Positions 9,755-19,471 of a DNA stretch of 64,000 nt are shown piece after piece (position 1 is the first letter of the stretch; the number at the start of each line of letters is the position of its first letter). Both the position numbers and the translations under genes were made by a program. The notes below the pieces were generated by a model that was not told the DNA's origin, made no database searches, and saw only the letters and a program-made list of their open reading frames with translations. This DNA is from Pseudomonas asplenii (GTDB taxonomy: Bacteria; Pseudomonadota; Gammaproteobacteria; Pseudomonadales; Pseudomonadaceae), in the NCBI RefSeq assembly GCF_001293465.1, contig NZ_JSYZ01000004.1, positions 392,947 to 456,946 on the forward strand, given 5' to 3'.

Positions 9755-9767
9755 CGGGAGATTCGAG

Positions 9768-9890
9768 ATGAACCCACCGATGCAGCGTAACGCCCTTTTC
9801 CCCACGGCGGCGGCGGCAGGCCCGCTTGCAGCCAATACCCCATTCTCCTGGTACCGTGACCAGGCCAAGGCAGGGCAACATGAGCAATAA
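9768..9890 (+). CDS. Possible 40-residue ORF between copA and copB
   Basis: An ATG at 9768 with a GGGAG site 7 bases upstream opens a 40-codon frame that ends 8 bases inside copB, in another frame. The peptide (starts [10 protein letters not shown]) has no recognisable domain. It may serve translational coupling of copB to copA, whose stop is 13 bases upstream, or be fortuitous. Confidence 0.25.
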   Translation: MNPPMQRNALFPTAAAAGPLAANTPFSWYRDQAKAGQHEQ

Positions 9891-10830
9891 CCTGGCAAGA
9901 CCCGCGCTGCTGACCTTGACCGCTGCCCTCGGCCTGCTGAGTGGAGCGAGCGGTTTCGCCGCTCAAGAGGGGGACCATTCGGCGATGGGACACGGCAACA
10001 TGCAGACGGATAGCGCACCCTCGCCGGGATCGATGCCAGGCATGAATCACGGCGCCATGAATCATGACGCCATGAATCATTCCGGCATGAACCCTGGCCC
10101 GGCTACGCCGGCGGCGACCAGCCGGACGCCTATTCCGGCACTGACCGACGCCGACCGCCAGGCCGCCTTCCCCCCAGTGGGCGGGCACCAGATCCATGAC
10201 AACCGGATCAACAGCTTTTTCCTGCTGGACCAGCTCGAGTACCAGGCTGCCAACGAGGGCAGCACCCTGGCCTGGGAAGCCTCGGGCTGGGTGGGCACGG
10301 ACACCGACCGGCTCTGGCTTCGCTCCGAAGGCCAGCGTACCGATCGCACCACCGAGGACGCCGAGCTGCAGCTGCTGTACGGGCATTCGATCAGCCCCTG
10401 GTGGGACGCCGTCGCAGGGGTACGCCAGGATTTCAAGCCGCAATCGCCCCAGACCTGGGCGGCGTTCGGCGTCCAGGGCATGGTGCTCTATGACTTCGAA
10501 GCCCAGGCCACCGCCTTCATCGGTGAAAACGGTCGGACAGCCGTTCGGCTGAAAGGCGAGTCCGACATCCTCCTGACCAATCGCCTGATCCTGCAGCCAA
10601 CCGCTGAAGCCAATTTCCATGGCAAAAACGACCCGGCACGCGGCGTGGGTTCCGGCCTCTCCAATACCGAAGTCGGGCTGCGGTTACGCTATGAAGTCGT
10701 GCGCCAGTTCGCCCCCTACATCGGCGTCACCTGGAGCCGCGCCTACGGCAGGACCGCCGGCTTCATCCGCGACGAGGATGGGGACGTGGATGAGGCGCGT
10801 TTCGTTGCCGGCATCCGGATGTGGTTCTGA
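9880..10830 (+). CDS. copB: CopB, outer-membrane copper-binding protein
   Basis: Outer-membrane protein of 316 residues. An N-terminal signal peptide (hydrophobic [13 protein letters not shown]) is followed by a Met/His-rich segment with repeated [12 protein letters not shown] units (about 35-65) and a C-terminal beta-barrel ending in aromatic Phe. CopB acts with CopA in copper tolerance. Start ATG at 9880 is chosen because it directly precedes the signal peptide. Confidence 0.9.
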   Translation: MSNNLARPALLTLTAALGLLSGASGFAAQEGDHSAMGHGNMQTDSAPSPGSMPGMNHGAMNHDAMNHSGMNPGPATPAATSRTPIPALTDADRQAAFPPVGGHQIHDNRINSFFLLDQLEYQAANEGSTLAWEASGWVGTDTDRLWLRSEGQRTDRTTEDAELQLLYGHSISPWWDAVAGVRQDFKPQSPQTWAAFGVQGMVLYDFEAQATAFIGENGRTAVRLKGESDILLTNRLILQPTAEANFHGKNDPARGVGSGLSNTEVGLRLRYEVVRQFAPYIGVTWSRAYGRTAGFIRDEDGDVDEARFVAGIRMWF

Positions 10831-10873
10831 GCATGAACCGTGCCCGCGCCGCCGTGGCAGTGGCCGATGCCAT

Positions 10874-11779
10874 TCATTGTTTGTGCTGGTGCAACATGGT
10901 CTGAATCTGGTGGGTCGCCTGGCGGGTACTTTCCGCCAGTTTGCGCACCTCATCGGCCACCACGGAAAATCCACGTCCCACCTCCCCCGCCCTGGCCGCC
11001 TCGATCGCCGCGTTCAGCGCCAGGAGATTGGTCTGGTCGGCAATCCCCTTGATCACCCCCACCACCGTCGCAATCTGGTCGTAGGTCGCCTGATTCTGCG
11101 TCAGCATCTGCTGATGGGCTGACTGGGCCGATCGCTCATCGCTGATGTCGCGCACCGCGCCAATCACCCGGGTCAATCGCCCCTGCTCATCGCGCACCCC
11201 GCGGCCACGCTCGCGGCACCAGATATAGCCCCGGCTCTTGTGCCGCATCCGGTACTCGAAAACATACTCGCCACTGCCGTGGAGACCGAGGATTTCGCGG
11301 TCGAAGATTGCCATCATCTTCGGCAGGTCGTCCGGATGGGTAATACCCACCTGGGCCTCCCAGCCATCGGGCAGCTCCTGGGCGGTGTACCCCAGCAGGA
11401 CGCGGAACTGATTGGAAAAGCGCATGCAACTGGCCGGGTCCTGAACATCGCCGTTGACCACCGCGATGTCCCAGCAGCCCTCGGTCAGGGTCGACTGCAA
11501 CAGTTCCCAGACCCTGGCCTCCAACTGATGCTGGCCAGCCCGCTGCAGGTGCTGTTGCACCTCGAGGTCGAGAACCTGCTCCCGCTGGCGCATCGGCTCC
11601 AGTTGCCGATGCAGGGTTTCAAGCGCGTGCTCAACCTGCGCCAGACGAATGGCCTGTTGCTCGGCCAACTGCGTGGCCGCCTGCAACTGCTGTGTAAGAC
11701 GCGCGTTTTCCTGCGTGGACTGCTCCAGTTGCCGGGCCTCGCCGGACCCTTGTGGCTGTTTGTGCTTCTTGAAGAACAT
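10874..11779 (-). CDS. Soluble PAS-containing chemoreceptor with a minimal signalling tip
   Basis: Protein of 301 residues without membrane segments. A glutamine-rich coiled coil (about 15-90) leads into one PAS domain (about 95-210) with a PAC-like end ([14 protein letters not shown]), and then only the hairpin tip of an MCP signalling domain ([20 protein letters not shown], then [10 protein letters not shown]). The usual long MCP helices are missing, so this is a short cytoplasmic receptor or energy/redox sensor. It faces copB tail to tail. The ligand is unknown. Confidence 0.8.
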   Translation of the reverse strand: MFFKKHKQPQGSGEARQLEQSTQENARLTQQLQAATQLAEQQAIRLAQVEHALETLHRQLEPMRQREQVLDLEVQQHLQRAGQHQLEARVWELLQSTLTEGCWDIAVVNGDVQDPASCMRFSNQFRVLLGYTAQELPDGWEAQVGITHPDDLPKMMAIFDREILGLHGSGEYVFEYRMRHKSRGYIWCRERGRGVRDEQGRLTRVIGAVRDISDERSAQSAHQQMLTQNQATYDQIATVVGVIKGIADQTNLLALNAAIEAARAGEVGRGFSVVADEVRKLAESTRQATHQIQTMLHQHKQ

Positions 11780-12036
11780 GCGCCTGCCCTTTGTGCGTCA
11801 CGTCGAAACACTGAATCTAATCGCAGGCCCAGGGTGATTACTTGTACGAGCCTGAAGCGGGTCTTGCCCATGCCTGCCAGGCAAGGGGACAGCACCCTGT
11901 CGACAAGAGGGGTTCGCCAGGCAGGTGCAAGGATCACGGTCTCGCATCGATGAAACACCGTGGTGCTTCAGGACTACAGGGGACAGCGTGGCCCTTTGAA
12001 AAACGATGTTATCCGGGCCTGAGGGGTGTGTTGTTA

Positions 12037-13266
12037 TCACGAACGACAGGAGGCGCGACCGAAGGTGATCACGATTGAGGCGATCATCATCACGCCAGCC
12101 AGTATGAAGGTCAGGCGCATGCCGGAAGCGATCGCCAAAGCGCTGGCGTGCGAGAACGCTTGCGTTCCGACACCGTACGAGAAAACGGCCCCCATCACGG
12201 ATGCCCCGGTGATCAGGCCGACATTGCGCGACAGGCTGAGCAGTCCCGACACGGTGCCGCGCCGATCCTGGGGCACGTCTGCCAGTGTGGTGGTGTTGTT
12301 GGCCGCCTGAAAGAGCTGATAGCCCGGCGTCAGGACGATGATGGAGATCAGGTAGCCCGCAACGCCGATCATGTTCGGCACAAACGCGAGCAAGAAAGCG
12401 CCCGCCGCCAACAGGGCAAGTCCCAGGGCCAGTGCACGGTCACAGCCCCAGGCATCGACGAGCCGTCCCGAGGGAACCCCGCTGAAGATGGAGATCACCG
12501 GGCCCATGGCCATGACGCAGCCGACCTGCGCCGCCTTCAGGCCCAGACCGACGCCCAGAAAGAAGGGCCCCACCACCAGCGTCGTCATCATGACAGCGGC
12601 CACCAGGCCGTTGACAAGCAGGTTGGGCACCAGGCGCCAGCCCAGCACCGACCACACGCTTGCAGAAGGCGTCGTGCCCTCGCCGGTGTCGCCCGGCAGC
12701 GTCACGGCAGCCAGGATCAAGGCGATAAACGCCAGCGGGAACTGGACCCAGAAGATCCCGCGCCATCCCGTCACCTCGATCAAGAGCCCTCCCAATGAGG
12801 GGCCCAGCGCTGTTCCGAGTGCCGAGACGGTACCGAGCAGGCCCATCGCACGCCCCATACGCGCCTCACTGGCCGTCTGGCGCATCAACGCCATGGCCAG
12901 CGTCATCAGGAAGGCGGCGCCGATACCCTGGAGCGCCCTCGCACCGATCAGCAGCCACAGGTTGGGCGCAACGCCGCACAGCCCCGAGGCAACGCCGAAT
13001 ATCGCCAGTCCAGCCATGAGCATCGGTTTCAGCCCGAAGCTGTCGCCGAGCCGGCCAGCGATCAGGACCGCGATCGTCAGGGTCGCCAGGTAGGCGACGA
13101 CCACCGACTGCACCTGGGCGAACGGTGCCGAAAACGCCTCGGCCAGCGTGGGCAGCGCGATATTGGCAATGCTGGTGCCGAGCGAGGTCAGCAGCATCGA
13201 CAATGCCAGCGTGAACGTGATGCCTGCTTGTGTTCTCTTCGATACGAGCGATTGCGCCCATTTCAT
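12037..13266 (-). CDS. MFS efflux transporter
   Basis: Major facilitator protein of 409 residues with about 12-14 hydrophobic segments. The DHA-type motif A is visible as LIAGRLGDSFGLKPML, with GALQGIGAAF-like motif B (ARALQGIGAAFLM) and antiporter motif C (LGTALGPSLGGLL), which marks drug:proton exporters. Start ATG at 13266 has AAGGTG just upstream. It is divergent from a MerR regulator across a 69-base gap containing an inverted repeat, a typical regulator-efflux pair. Substrate not predictable. The 257 bases downstream (11780-12036) carry no clear feature. Confidence 0.85.
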   Translation of the reverse strand: MKWAQSLVSKRTQAGITFTLALSMLLTSLGTSIANIALPTLAEAFSAPFAQVQSVVVAYLATLTIAVLIAGRLGDSFGLKPMLMAGLAIFGVASGLCGVAPNLWLLIGARALQGIGAAFLMTLAMALMRQTASEARMGRAMGLLGTVSALGTALGPSLGGLLIEVTGWRGIFWVQFPLAFIALILAAVTLPGDTGEGTTPSASVWSVLGWRLVPNLLVNGLVAAVMMTTLVVGPFFLGVGLGLKAAQVGCVMAMGPVISIFSGVPSGRLVDAWGCDRALALGLALLAAGAFLLAFVPNMIGVAGYLISIIVLTPGYQLFQAANNTTTLADVPQDRRGTVSGLLSLSRNVGLITGASVMGAVFSYGVGTQAFSHASALAIASGMRLTFILAGVMMIASIVITFGRASCRS

Positions 13267-13311
13267 CACCTTGCCCCCTTTCCAGAATTTCAGACTCAAA
13301 GTAGTTTGCAA

Positions 13312-13329
13312 CTTCAAGTCAACTTGAGG
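13312..13329. promoter_or_regulatory. Candidate MerR operator between the MFS and MerR genes
   Basis: CTTCAAGTCAACTTGAGG is an interrupted palindrome (arms CTTCAAG and CTTGAGG, 6 of 7 paired) lying 6 bases before the MerR start, in the divergent gap. MerR proteins bind such dyads; a TTGACT in the same dyad could be a -35 for the transporter on the minus strand. Assignment rests on position and symmetry. Confidence 0.5.
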
Positions 13330-13335
13330 TCAAGC

Positions 13336-13776
13336 ATGAAACTTCTGGATATTGGCGAGGTGTCGGCGAAGAGCGGGATCAGGCCCTCGGCGCTGCGCTA
13401 CTACGAGGAAGCCGGGTTGATCGCGTCCATCGCACGGCATGGGCTGCGCAGGCAGTTTTCGCCCGAGGTGCTGTTGCAGCTCAAGCTGATTTCGATGGGT
13501 AAATCAGCGGGTTTCTCGCTTGGGGAGATTGCCGGCATGTTCGGCAGGGATGGCCTGCCGGACCTGTCACGCCCCTTGCTCCATCACAAGGCTGACGAGA
13601 TTGACCGCCAGATCCGCGAGCTGACGGCCCTGCGCGACACCCTTCGCCACGTTGCCGACTGCCCTGCGCCATCCCACCTGGAATGCCCCACTTTTCGGCG
13701 ACTGGTAGAGATGGCCGGCAAGCGCGACATCAAGCAGGCAAAGAAGAAATCACCCGCCTTCAAGGCCAACCGGTGA
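13336..13776 (+). CDS. MerR-family regulator
   Basis: Regulator of 146 residues. The N-terminal winged helix carries the MerR signature SGIRPSALRYYEEAGLI, followed by a dimerisation helix (about 85-115) and a short tail. Cysteines are few (CPAPSHLEC), which resembles SoxR-like or CPxxxxLEC-type MerR proteins but gives no sure ligand. Divergent from the MFS exporter, which it probably controls. The C-terminus is lysine-rich. Confidence 0.85.
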   Translation: MKLLDIGEVSAKSGIRPSALRYYEEAGLIASIARHGLRRQFSPEVLLQLKLISMGKSAGFSLGEIAGMFGRDGLPDLSRPLLHHKADEIDRQIRELTALRDTLRHVADCPAPSHLECPTFRRLVEMAGKRDIKQAKKKSPAFKANR

Positions 13777-13802
13777 CCCTGGAAGCGGGCCCGCTCAAGG
13801 CG

Positions 13803-15572
13803 TCACACCGGTCTCGCCAGCCAGGCCACGAGGTCCTCGGGCGGCATGGGCTTGGCGTAGTAATACCCCTGCCCCTGATCACATCCCCAGCCACGCAGGA
13901 GATGATGGTGTAAATCCGTTTCTATACCTTCCGCCACGACCGTGAGACTCAAGTCGCGCAGAAGGCTGATCAGGCCTCGAACAATGTGCCACTCATTGTT
14001 CCCCGGCTGCAGGTTGGCCAGCAGCGAACGGTCGAGCTTCACACTGGTGGCGGGGATTCTGCGCAGATACACCCAGTTGCTGTAGCCACTGCCAAAATCG
14101 TCGATGCCAATCGCCACACCCAGGTCTCGGAAGCGTTGCAGTTGCTGGTGGACCATATCGAAGTCGGTCACGAGTGCGCTCTCGGTGAACTCGAGTTCTA
14201 TATGGCGAGCGTCCAGGCGGTATTCGCTCAACGCGCGGGTCAAGTCCTCGAACAGGTGGCCGTCACCCAGATCCAGCGCAGAGATGTTCAGCGATACCGA
14301 CAGCTGCAGCCCTTGAGCCTGCCATTGGGCCAGTTGCTCGCAGACACGCCGGACCACCAGGCGTGTGATGCCACGAATCGATGCGGTCGTTTCAGCCAAG
14401 GGGATGAATTCCGCAGGGCTGATCGGACCCAAGGTGGGATGGGTCCAGCGCAGAAGTGCCTCGACTGCCACACAGCGATTATTGGCCAGGCCGACCCTGG
14501 GCTGGTAGACGAGGCGCAATTGATCCGAAGCGATAAGCGCCGCCTCGAGGTCGTTGAGCAATGTGGTGCTGCGACGCAGGCTGGCATCCACCACAGGGTC
14601 ATAACCCAGCCAGCGATGTTCGCTTTGACGTGCGGCGTCGGTCATGCTAGCCATCAGGCGCAGGCTGTCGAGTGAGGCATCGACCTCTACGCCCAGTTCC
14701 AGAACACTGATAGCCACGTCCGCGAACACCGGCACGTTGCCACAGTGCAGCGGCCTGCTCAGCGCCAGGACGATTTTATTGAGTTGTTCGGACAAGGCCA
14801 TCGCCTCGCAAGGCTCGACCAGGGTCAGGAAACTCAGGGTACTGACCCGATACAGACGTGCGGACGCAGGCAGCACCTCCAACAGGACTTCCTTGACCGC
14901 GAGCATGAAATCGGTGAAAAACTCCACACCCAGAGCCTTCACCTGTCTGTCCATGCCAGATGCCGAAATCGGCTCGATCAATACAGCCAGTTGGCCGGCA
15001 AATGCATCGGCGTCATGAAGGTCAGCCTCGAAGCGCCGCCGATTGGGCAACCCGGTGATCGGGTCGTAAAAATGTTGCTGGTGGATGGACTGCAGTCGCG
15101 ACACCACAATCTGCGCGGCATTGCGCAGCAGCTCCTGATCGCGCTCGTTCAGAGCCGCTCGCGTCTTCCGGTCGATGATGCACAGGCGGCCTACACTCAC
15201 ACCGGGCCTGACCATCAGGGCAGCCCCGGCGTAGTAGCGGATGTACGGGTCCCCCGTCACCAACGGATTATCGACAGTACGGGAATCTGTCTGTGCATCG
15301 CAGATTTCCAGCACCGTCTCCTGCCCCAGGCAGTGAGCACAGATGGACAGCTCCTTCGGCGTACGCTCCAGGGCCATACCTATCCGTGCCTTGAATATCT
15401 GATAGTCGCGATCAATGATGCTGACCAGTGCGATCGGCACATTGAAATAAGCGCAGAGCATGGATACGACGCTGTTCAGCACAGGGTCCGAGCCGCTTGA
15501 AAGCTCGGACGTCAAACGGTCGACCTCGACCAGACGCAAGCGTTCATCCTGCTCGATTGTCGTATTGTCCAT
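13803..15572 (-). CDS. GAF-GGDEF(degenerate)-EAL c-di-GMP phosphodiesterase
   Basis: Protein of 589 residues without membrane segments. An N-terminal GAF domain (about 25-165) is followed by a GGDEF-like domain that keeps the opening (DPITGLPNRRRF) but lacks a GGDEF signature, and an EAL domain (about 345-585). The EAL domain keeps EALLRW, the DDFGSGYS metal motif and the VAEGIET end, so it should hydrolyse c-di-GMP. Start ATG at 15572 follows a GGAGTTACC ribosome site; upstream in-frame codons lack such a site. It is divergent from the hybrid kinase. Confidence 0.88.
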   Translation of the reverse strand: MDNTTIEQDERLRLVEVDRLTSELSSGSDPVLNSVVSMLCAYFNVPIALVSIIDRDYQIFKARIGMALERTPKELSICAHCLGQETVLEICDAQTDSRTVDNPLVTGDPYIRYYAGAALMVRPGVSVGRLCIIDRKTRAALNERDQELLRNAAQIVVSRLQSIHQQHFYDPITGLPNRRRFEADLHDADAFAGQLAVLIEPISASGMDRQVKALGVEFFTDFMLAVKEVLLEVLPASARLYRVSTLSFLTLVEPCEAMALSEQLNKIVLALSRPLHCGNVPVFADVAISVLELGVEVDASLDSLRLMASMTDAARQSEHRWLGYDPVVDASLRRSTTLLNDLEAALIASDQLRLVYQPRVGLANNRCVAVEALLRWTHPTLGPISPAEFIPLAETTASIRGITRLVVRRVCEQLAQWQAQGLQLSVSLNISALDLGDGHLFEDLTRALSEYRLDARHIELEFTESALVTDFDMVHQQLQRFRDLGVAIGIDDFGSGYSNWVYLRRIPATSVKLDRSLLANLQPGNNEWHIVRGLISLLRDLSLTVVAEGIETDLHHHLLRGWGCDQGQGYYYAKPMPPEDLVAWLARPV

Positions 15573-15781
15573 GGTAACTCCAGTTGCAGTGTGAAAGGCG
15601 CATGCCCTTAAGAGTGGCACATTGCCGGTTTGTTCATCCTTGAGGGCTCCGCAAGATGGAACCTCATGCTCCTTCAAAGGAACTAATGCCAGACCGTTAC
15701 TGACGGGGAAAGCCTCCAGGCAGCGCCCTAGACGCTTGCCAGCTATGATGATGGCCAGAAACCTCAACACCGGAGTCATTC

Positions 15782-17692
15782 TTGTCCAGTTTTTTTAGAC
15801 GGGCCGCCAACGTTCTTCAACGTTTGGAACGAATTCATCTCAAGCGCCCGACACGCTACCTGGGGGCTGTGCTGGTGGTTGCGTTGTGCTGTGTTGTGCG
15901 TGCACAGATGTCAGCCACGGCGCTCCCTTATCTATTCTTCATACCCGGCTTGATGCTCATCGGCTTCTGGTTTGGTGTAGGACCCTCCGTACTGGGATGC
16001 GTCCTGGCAGTGCTCGCGGCACAATATTTCTTCATAGGGCCGATCGGTTTTGAAGACGACCCGACGACGTGGCTCAACAGCCTGAATTTCGGATTGGTCA
16101 CCTTGGGCATAGCCATCGTCTGCGCCCTGTTGCGACGCAGCCTCAGAGCACTGGACAAGGTCAATAAAAACCTTGAAGGCGAAGTGCAACGGCGCACGGA
16201 TGAGCGCGATGGTATCTGGAAGGCGTCTCCCGACCTCATCTGCACACTGTCCGAGAGCGGTGAAGTGCTGGCGATGAACCCCGCCTGGCAGGTCGAAACC
16301 GGCTGGAGCGAGCAACAGCTCAGGGAAGGCGCGTTTTCCAGTCTGATTTCACCGGCACAGTTATCGGACGCCTTGCGCAGTCTCGGTGATCGCCCCATAG
16401 CGGAACTCGATACCCAGAGTGTGCGCAGCAATGGCCAGCCCCTGCTCCTGAACTGGAGAATCGCGGAGCGTGCAGGCCTCTATTTTGCTATCGCACGGGA
16501 CATCACCCTCTACCGTGAGCGACAGCAGGCACTGGAACGGGTCAGCACCCAGTTGCAGCAGAGTCAAAAAATGGAATCGCTCGGACAATTGACGAGGGGG
16601 CTGGCGCACGACTTCAACAACCTGCTCACCATCATCAATGGTACTCAGGAGATGATCCAGCAGCGCCTCCTCCAGGGGCGATTCGGTGAAGTCGAGCGCT
16701 ATGTCACGCTGGCCAGAGACGCCACCCACAGGGCCAGTTCACTGACACATCGGCTGCTGGCTTACGCCAGGAAGCAACCCTTGGCGAGTGAAACGGTCGA
16801 CCTCGCCCTGCTCATGGAGGGCATGAAAGAGCTGATTGCCAGAACGCTGACACCGCAGATTGAATTCCAGTTGCTGACAGTTTCAGACTCAGCCCTGTGC
16901 TACTGCGATGCCCATCAATTCGAAAATGCCCTGTTGAACCTGTGCATCAACGCACGCGATGCCATGCCCAACGGCGGTTGCCTGACCGTCGAGGTGCTCA
17001 GGCTGACTCTGGACGCTCCCCCGCCGGGTTCCGATCTGCACAGGGGTGACTATGTGCAGATACGGGTCACGGACACCGGCCAGGGCATGCCGGCCAGTGT
17101 GGCCGAGCATGCGTTCGAGCCGTTTTTCACCACCAAGCCGCTGGGTTCGGGTTCCGGCCTGGGACTCTCGGTGGTGCAGGACTTCATACGTCAGGCATCC
17201 GGGCATGCGCAAATCGAATCAGTGTTGGGTGAAGGCACCTCGGTCAGCCTGTTCTTGCCGGTATACAGCGGCGTGATGCCGGCTGCGAAAGATACCCCCG
17301 TCGACAGGATCGATAGGGCCGGACAGACGAACCTGGGCTCGGCGCTGGTCCTCGACGATGAGGCCGCCATACGCGAACTGGTCGGAGAGGCATTGCAGGA
17401 CATGGGCTACCAGGTGGTCGAAGCGAGTACACCCAGTCAGGCTCTACAGCAGATCAATGAGCTACAGAATCTGCAGTTGATTGTGACGGACATCATATTG
17501 CCCGGTAACGTGAATGGCCACGACGTCGCCAAGGCTGCATGGGCAATGCGACCCGCCCTCAAGATTCTGTTCATATCAGGTTTCGTCGATGCCACCACCC
17601 GTATTCACGAACAGCAGGGCAAGGCCAAGCTGCTGGTAAAGCCCTTTACCATTCAGGAGTTCAAGACAGGCGTTGAACGACTGCTCAGTTAG
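15782..17692 (+). CDS. Hybrid sensor histidine kinase with C-terminal receiver
   Basis: Protein of 636 residues beginning with TTG, preceded by CCGGAGT. Order: DUF4118-like membrane sensor with about four membrane segments (27-115), a coiled linker, a PAS domain (145-250), HisKA with phosphorylation site LAHDFNN (His276), an HATPase domain (N box NLCINARDAMP, G boxes DTGQGMP and GSGSGLGLS), and a receiver domain (about 515-636) with phospho-acceptor Asp in VTDIILPG. The family signals through phosphorelay. No partner regulator is adjacent. Confidence 0.9.
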   Translation: MSSFFRRAANVLQRLERIHLKRPTRYLGAVLVVALCCVVRAQMSATALPYLFFIPGLMLIGFWFGVGPSVLGCVLAVLAAQYFFIGPIGFEDDPTTWLNSLNFGLVTLGIAIVCALLRRSLRALDKVNKNLEGEVQRRTDERDGIWKASPDLICTLSESGEVLAMNPAWQVETGWSEQQLREGAFSSLISPAQLSDALRSLGDRPIAELDTQSVRSNGQPLLLNWRIAERAGLYFAIARDITLYRERQQALERVSTQLQQSQKMESLGQLTRGLAHDFNNLLTIINGTQEMIQQRLLQGRFGEVERYVTLARDATHRASSLTHRLLAYARKQPLASETVDLALLMEGMKELIARTLTPQIEFQLLTVSDSALCYCDAHQFENALLNLCINARDAMPNGGCLTVEVLRLTLDAPPPGSDLHRGDYVQIRVTDTGQGMPASVAEHAFEPFFTTKPLGSGSGLGLSVVQDFIRQASGHAQIESVLGEGTSVSLFLPVYSGVMPAAKDTPVDRIDRAGQTNLGSALVLDDEAAIRELVGEALQDMGYQVVEASTPSQALQQINELQNLQLIVTDIILPGNVNGHDVAKAAWAMRPALKILFISGFVDATTRIHEQQGKAKLLVKPFTIQEFKTGVERLLS

Positions 17693-17710
17693 CCCGACGG
17701 CTTCGTCGGG
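17693..17710 (+). terminator. Candidate terminator after the hybrid kinase
   Basis: CCCGACG-GCTT-CGTCGGG forms a 7-base-pair stem directly behind the stop codon. It lacks a clear T tract, so factor-independent termination is likely but not certain. Confidence 0.5.
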
Positions 17711-17836
17711 GGGATCATCGATTCACCTGCAAGCCAGGAAAATAGCTAGCCATACTATTACCACGACGCCGAACGATTAAACTTTCTGTGAAATCTTCCG
17801 ATAAAATGGAACCAGCTAACGATGCGGAAGTGAAAA

Positions 17837-19159
17837 ATGTTTAACTCTCACCTTAAAAAGGAGCTACAGCTACTCAAGGAGGAGATTAACGAGCTCCGCA
17901 GCAGACGAAATCTCATAAAAAACGAGATGCTGGAAGTTACAGTTGATCGCAACATGATCATCACGGCCGTCAACAGCAACTTCTCCAGCTTTGTTGGCCA
18001 CGATCCAGACAAGCTCTTAGGTAACCCCCTGGGAAATCTCACGCCCAGTTACGTAAGAGACTTGCCTTGTTTCAAGAACTTTCAAAAAGCCATGAGCCTT
18101 GGCACAAGCGTTACAGATGAATATCGGTACATTGCAGCCAACGGCCAGATGGTTTGGATGAGAGCCATGTGGTGCCCTGTCAAAAACGAGACCGGCAGCG
18201 TTACCCACATGACAGCCTATGGCTGCAATGTGACGCAGAATGTAAACAAGTCAAGAGAGAACGAAGAGCTCATTCAAGCGCTGTATAGATCAACGGCAGT
18301 CATTGAGTTCAACCTGGACGGCACAATAATCAATGCCAACCAGAACTTTCTGAATACCGTAGGGTATTCGCTCGAGAGCCTATCAGGAAAACACCACAGG
18401 ATATTCTGCGACCCCGAATATGCCTCCTCACCCGCCTACCAGGAACTGTGGAAAAGGCTGAATGACGGTCATTTTGTCGCCGAACGATTCAAGCGAATTG
18501 ACAGTTCAGGCCGAGAACTCTGGTTGGAGGCTTCCTACAACCCCGTTCGCGACACTACCGGCAAACTCTACAAAATCGTGAAATTTGCCACAGCCATCAC
18601 CGACCAGGTAAACCGGGAAAGGGAAGTCAGCTCGGCAGCCGGGATTGCCTACGAGGTCTCGCGCAAAACGGACAGTTCGGCCAAAAAAGGTGCGGAAGCC
18701 GTTCAGGACACCGTTGACACAATGAACAAGATAGTCGCGCAGGTCTCCAACGCCTCAGAGGGCGTTGAAGCCCTTGGTCATCAGTCACACCTGATCACCT
18801 CTATCGTTTCGACGATTGGAGGTATCGCGCAACAGACAAACCTGCTGGCCCTGAATGCTGCCATCGAGGCCGCTCGCGCGGGCGACCAGGGTCGCGGGTT
18901 TGCAGTCGTTGCGGACGAAGTTCGAAAACTGGCAGGAAGAACCAGTACCGCAACGGAAGAAATTGTCGAAGTTGTCCAACGAAACAATGCCCTGGTGGCG
19001 GAGGCGGTGACCAGCATGAGTGAAAGCCGTCGGCAAGCGGAAATAGGGCTTTCACTGGCCAGCCAGGCAGGAAACGTCATCGTCGAGATCCAGTCAGGAG
19101 CACAAGAAGTGGTCAGCGCGGTAGGAAGATTTGCCAACCATCTCTCTAACGAGGGGTGA
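17837..19159 (+). CDS. BdlA-like PAS-PAS-MCP protein
   Basis: Soluble chemoreceptor of 440 residues. A short coiled coil (1-35), two PAS domains (about 38-150 and 160-275, each ending in a PAC motif) and an MCP signalling domain with the conserved hairpin [20 protein letters not shown]. Length and layout match P. aeruginosa BdlA, which links c-di-GMP and redox cues to biofilm dispersal. Membrane segments are absent. It lies between other c-di-GMP genes, which fits that role. Local codon use is more AT-rich than its neighbours near the start. Confidence 0.82.
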   Translation: MFNSHLKKELQLLKEEINELRSRRNLIKNEMLEVTVDRNMIITAVNSNFSSFVGHDPDKLLGNPLGNLTPSYVRDLPCFKNFQKAMSLGTSVTDEYRYIAANGQMVWMRAMWCPVKNETGSVTHMTAYGCNVTQNVNKSRENEELIQALYRSTAVIEFNLDGTIINANQNFLNTVGYSLESLSGKHHRIFCDPEYASSPAYQELWKRLNDGHFVAERFKRIDSSGRELWLEASYNPVRDTTGKLYKIVKFATAITDQVNREREVSSAAGIAYEVSRKTDSSAKKGAEAVQDTVDTMNKIVAQVSNASEGVEALGHQSHLITSIVSTIGGIAQQTNLLALNAAIEAARAGDQGRGFAVVADEVRKLAGRTSTATEEIVEVVQRNNALVAEAVTSMSESRRQAEIGLSLASQAGNVIVEIQSGAQEVVSAVGRFANHLSNEG

Positions 19160-19223
19160 CAGCAAAATACTGTAGCGGTCCTCCCATCACTGCGGTACTG
19201 ACGCCCAGGCACTCATTACCCAC

Positions 19224-19252
19224 GTCATCAGGCGGGCAAGCCCGCCGATGAC
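19224..19252. repeat. REP-like palindrome in a 312-base gap
   Basis: GTCATC-A-GGCGGG-CAAG-CCCGCC-GATGAC: two nested perfect stems around the loop CAAG. The core GGCGGGCAAGCCCGCC is the style of Pseudomonas REP elements. The rest of the gap (19160-19471) holds no gene that I can support. Confidence 0.6.
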
Positions 19253-19471
19253 TTCACCAAGGCATTTCCACCTTGACCCAAGAGCAGGCCACTCAGTGGC
19301 CCTGACGATGCAGGCTATTGAAGCGCTCGTAATGCATGCTCACGGGTTGTACACCTTCATGAAGTGTCTTGTTCCAACACCTTGTTCATAAAGATAACGG
19401 CAAGCGTGCCGATACTCCAAAAGCACTCCAGTCACTGCACGCTGTTTTTGACGATGAGCAAGGAACACAAA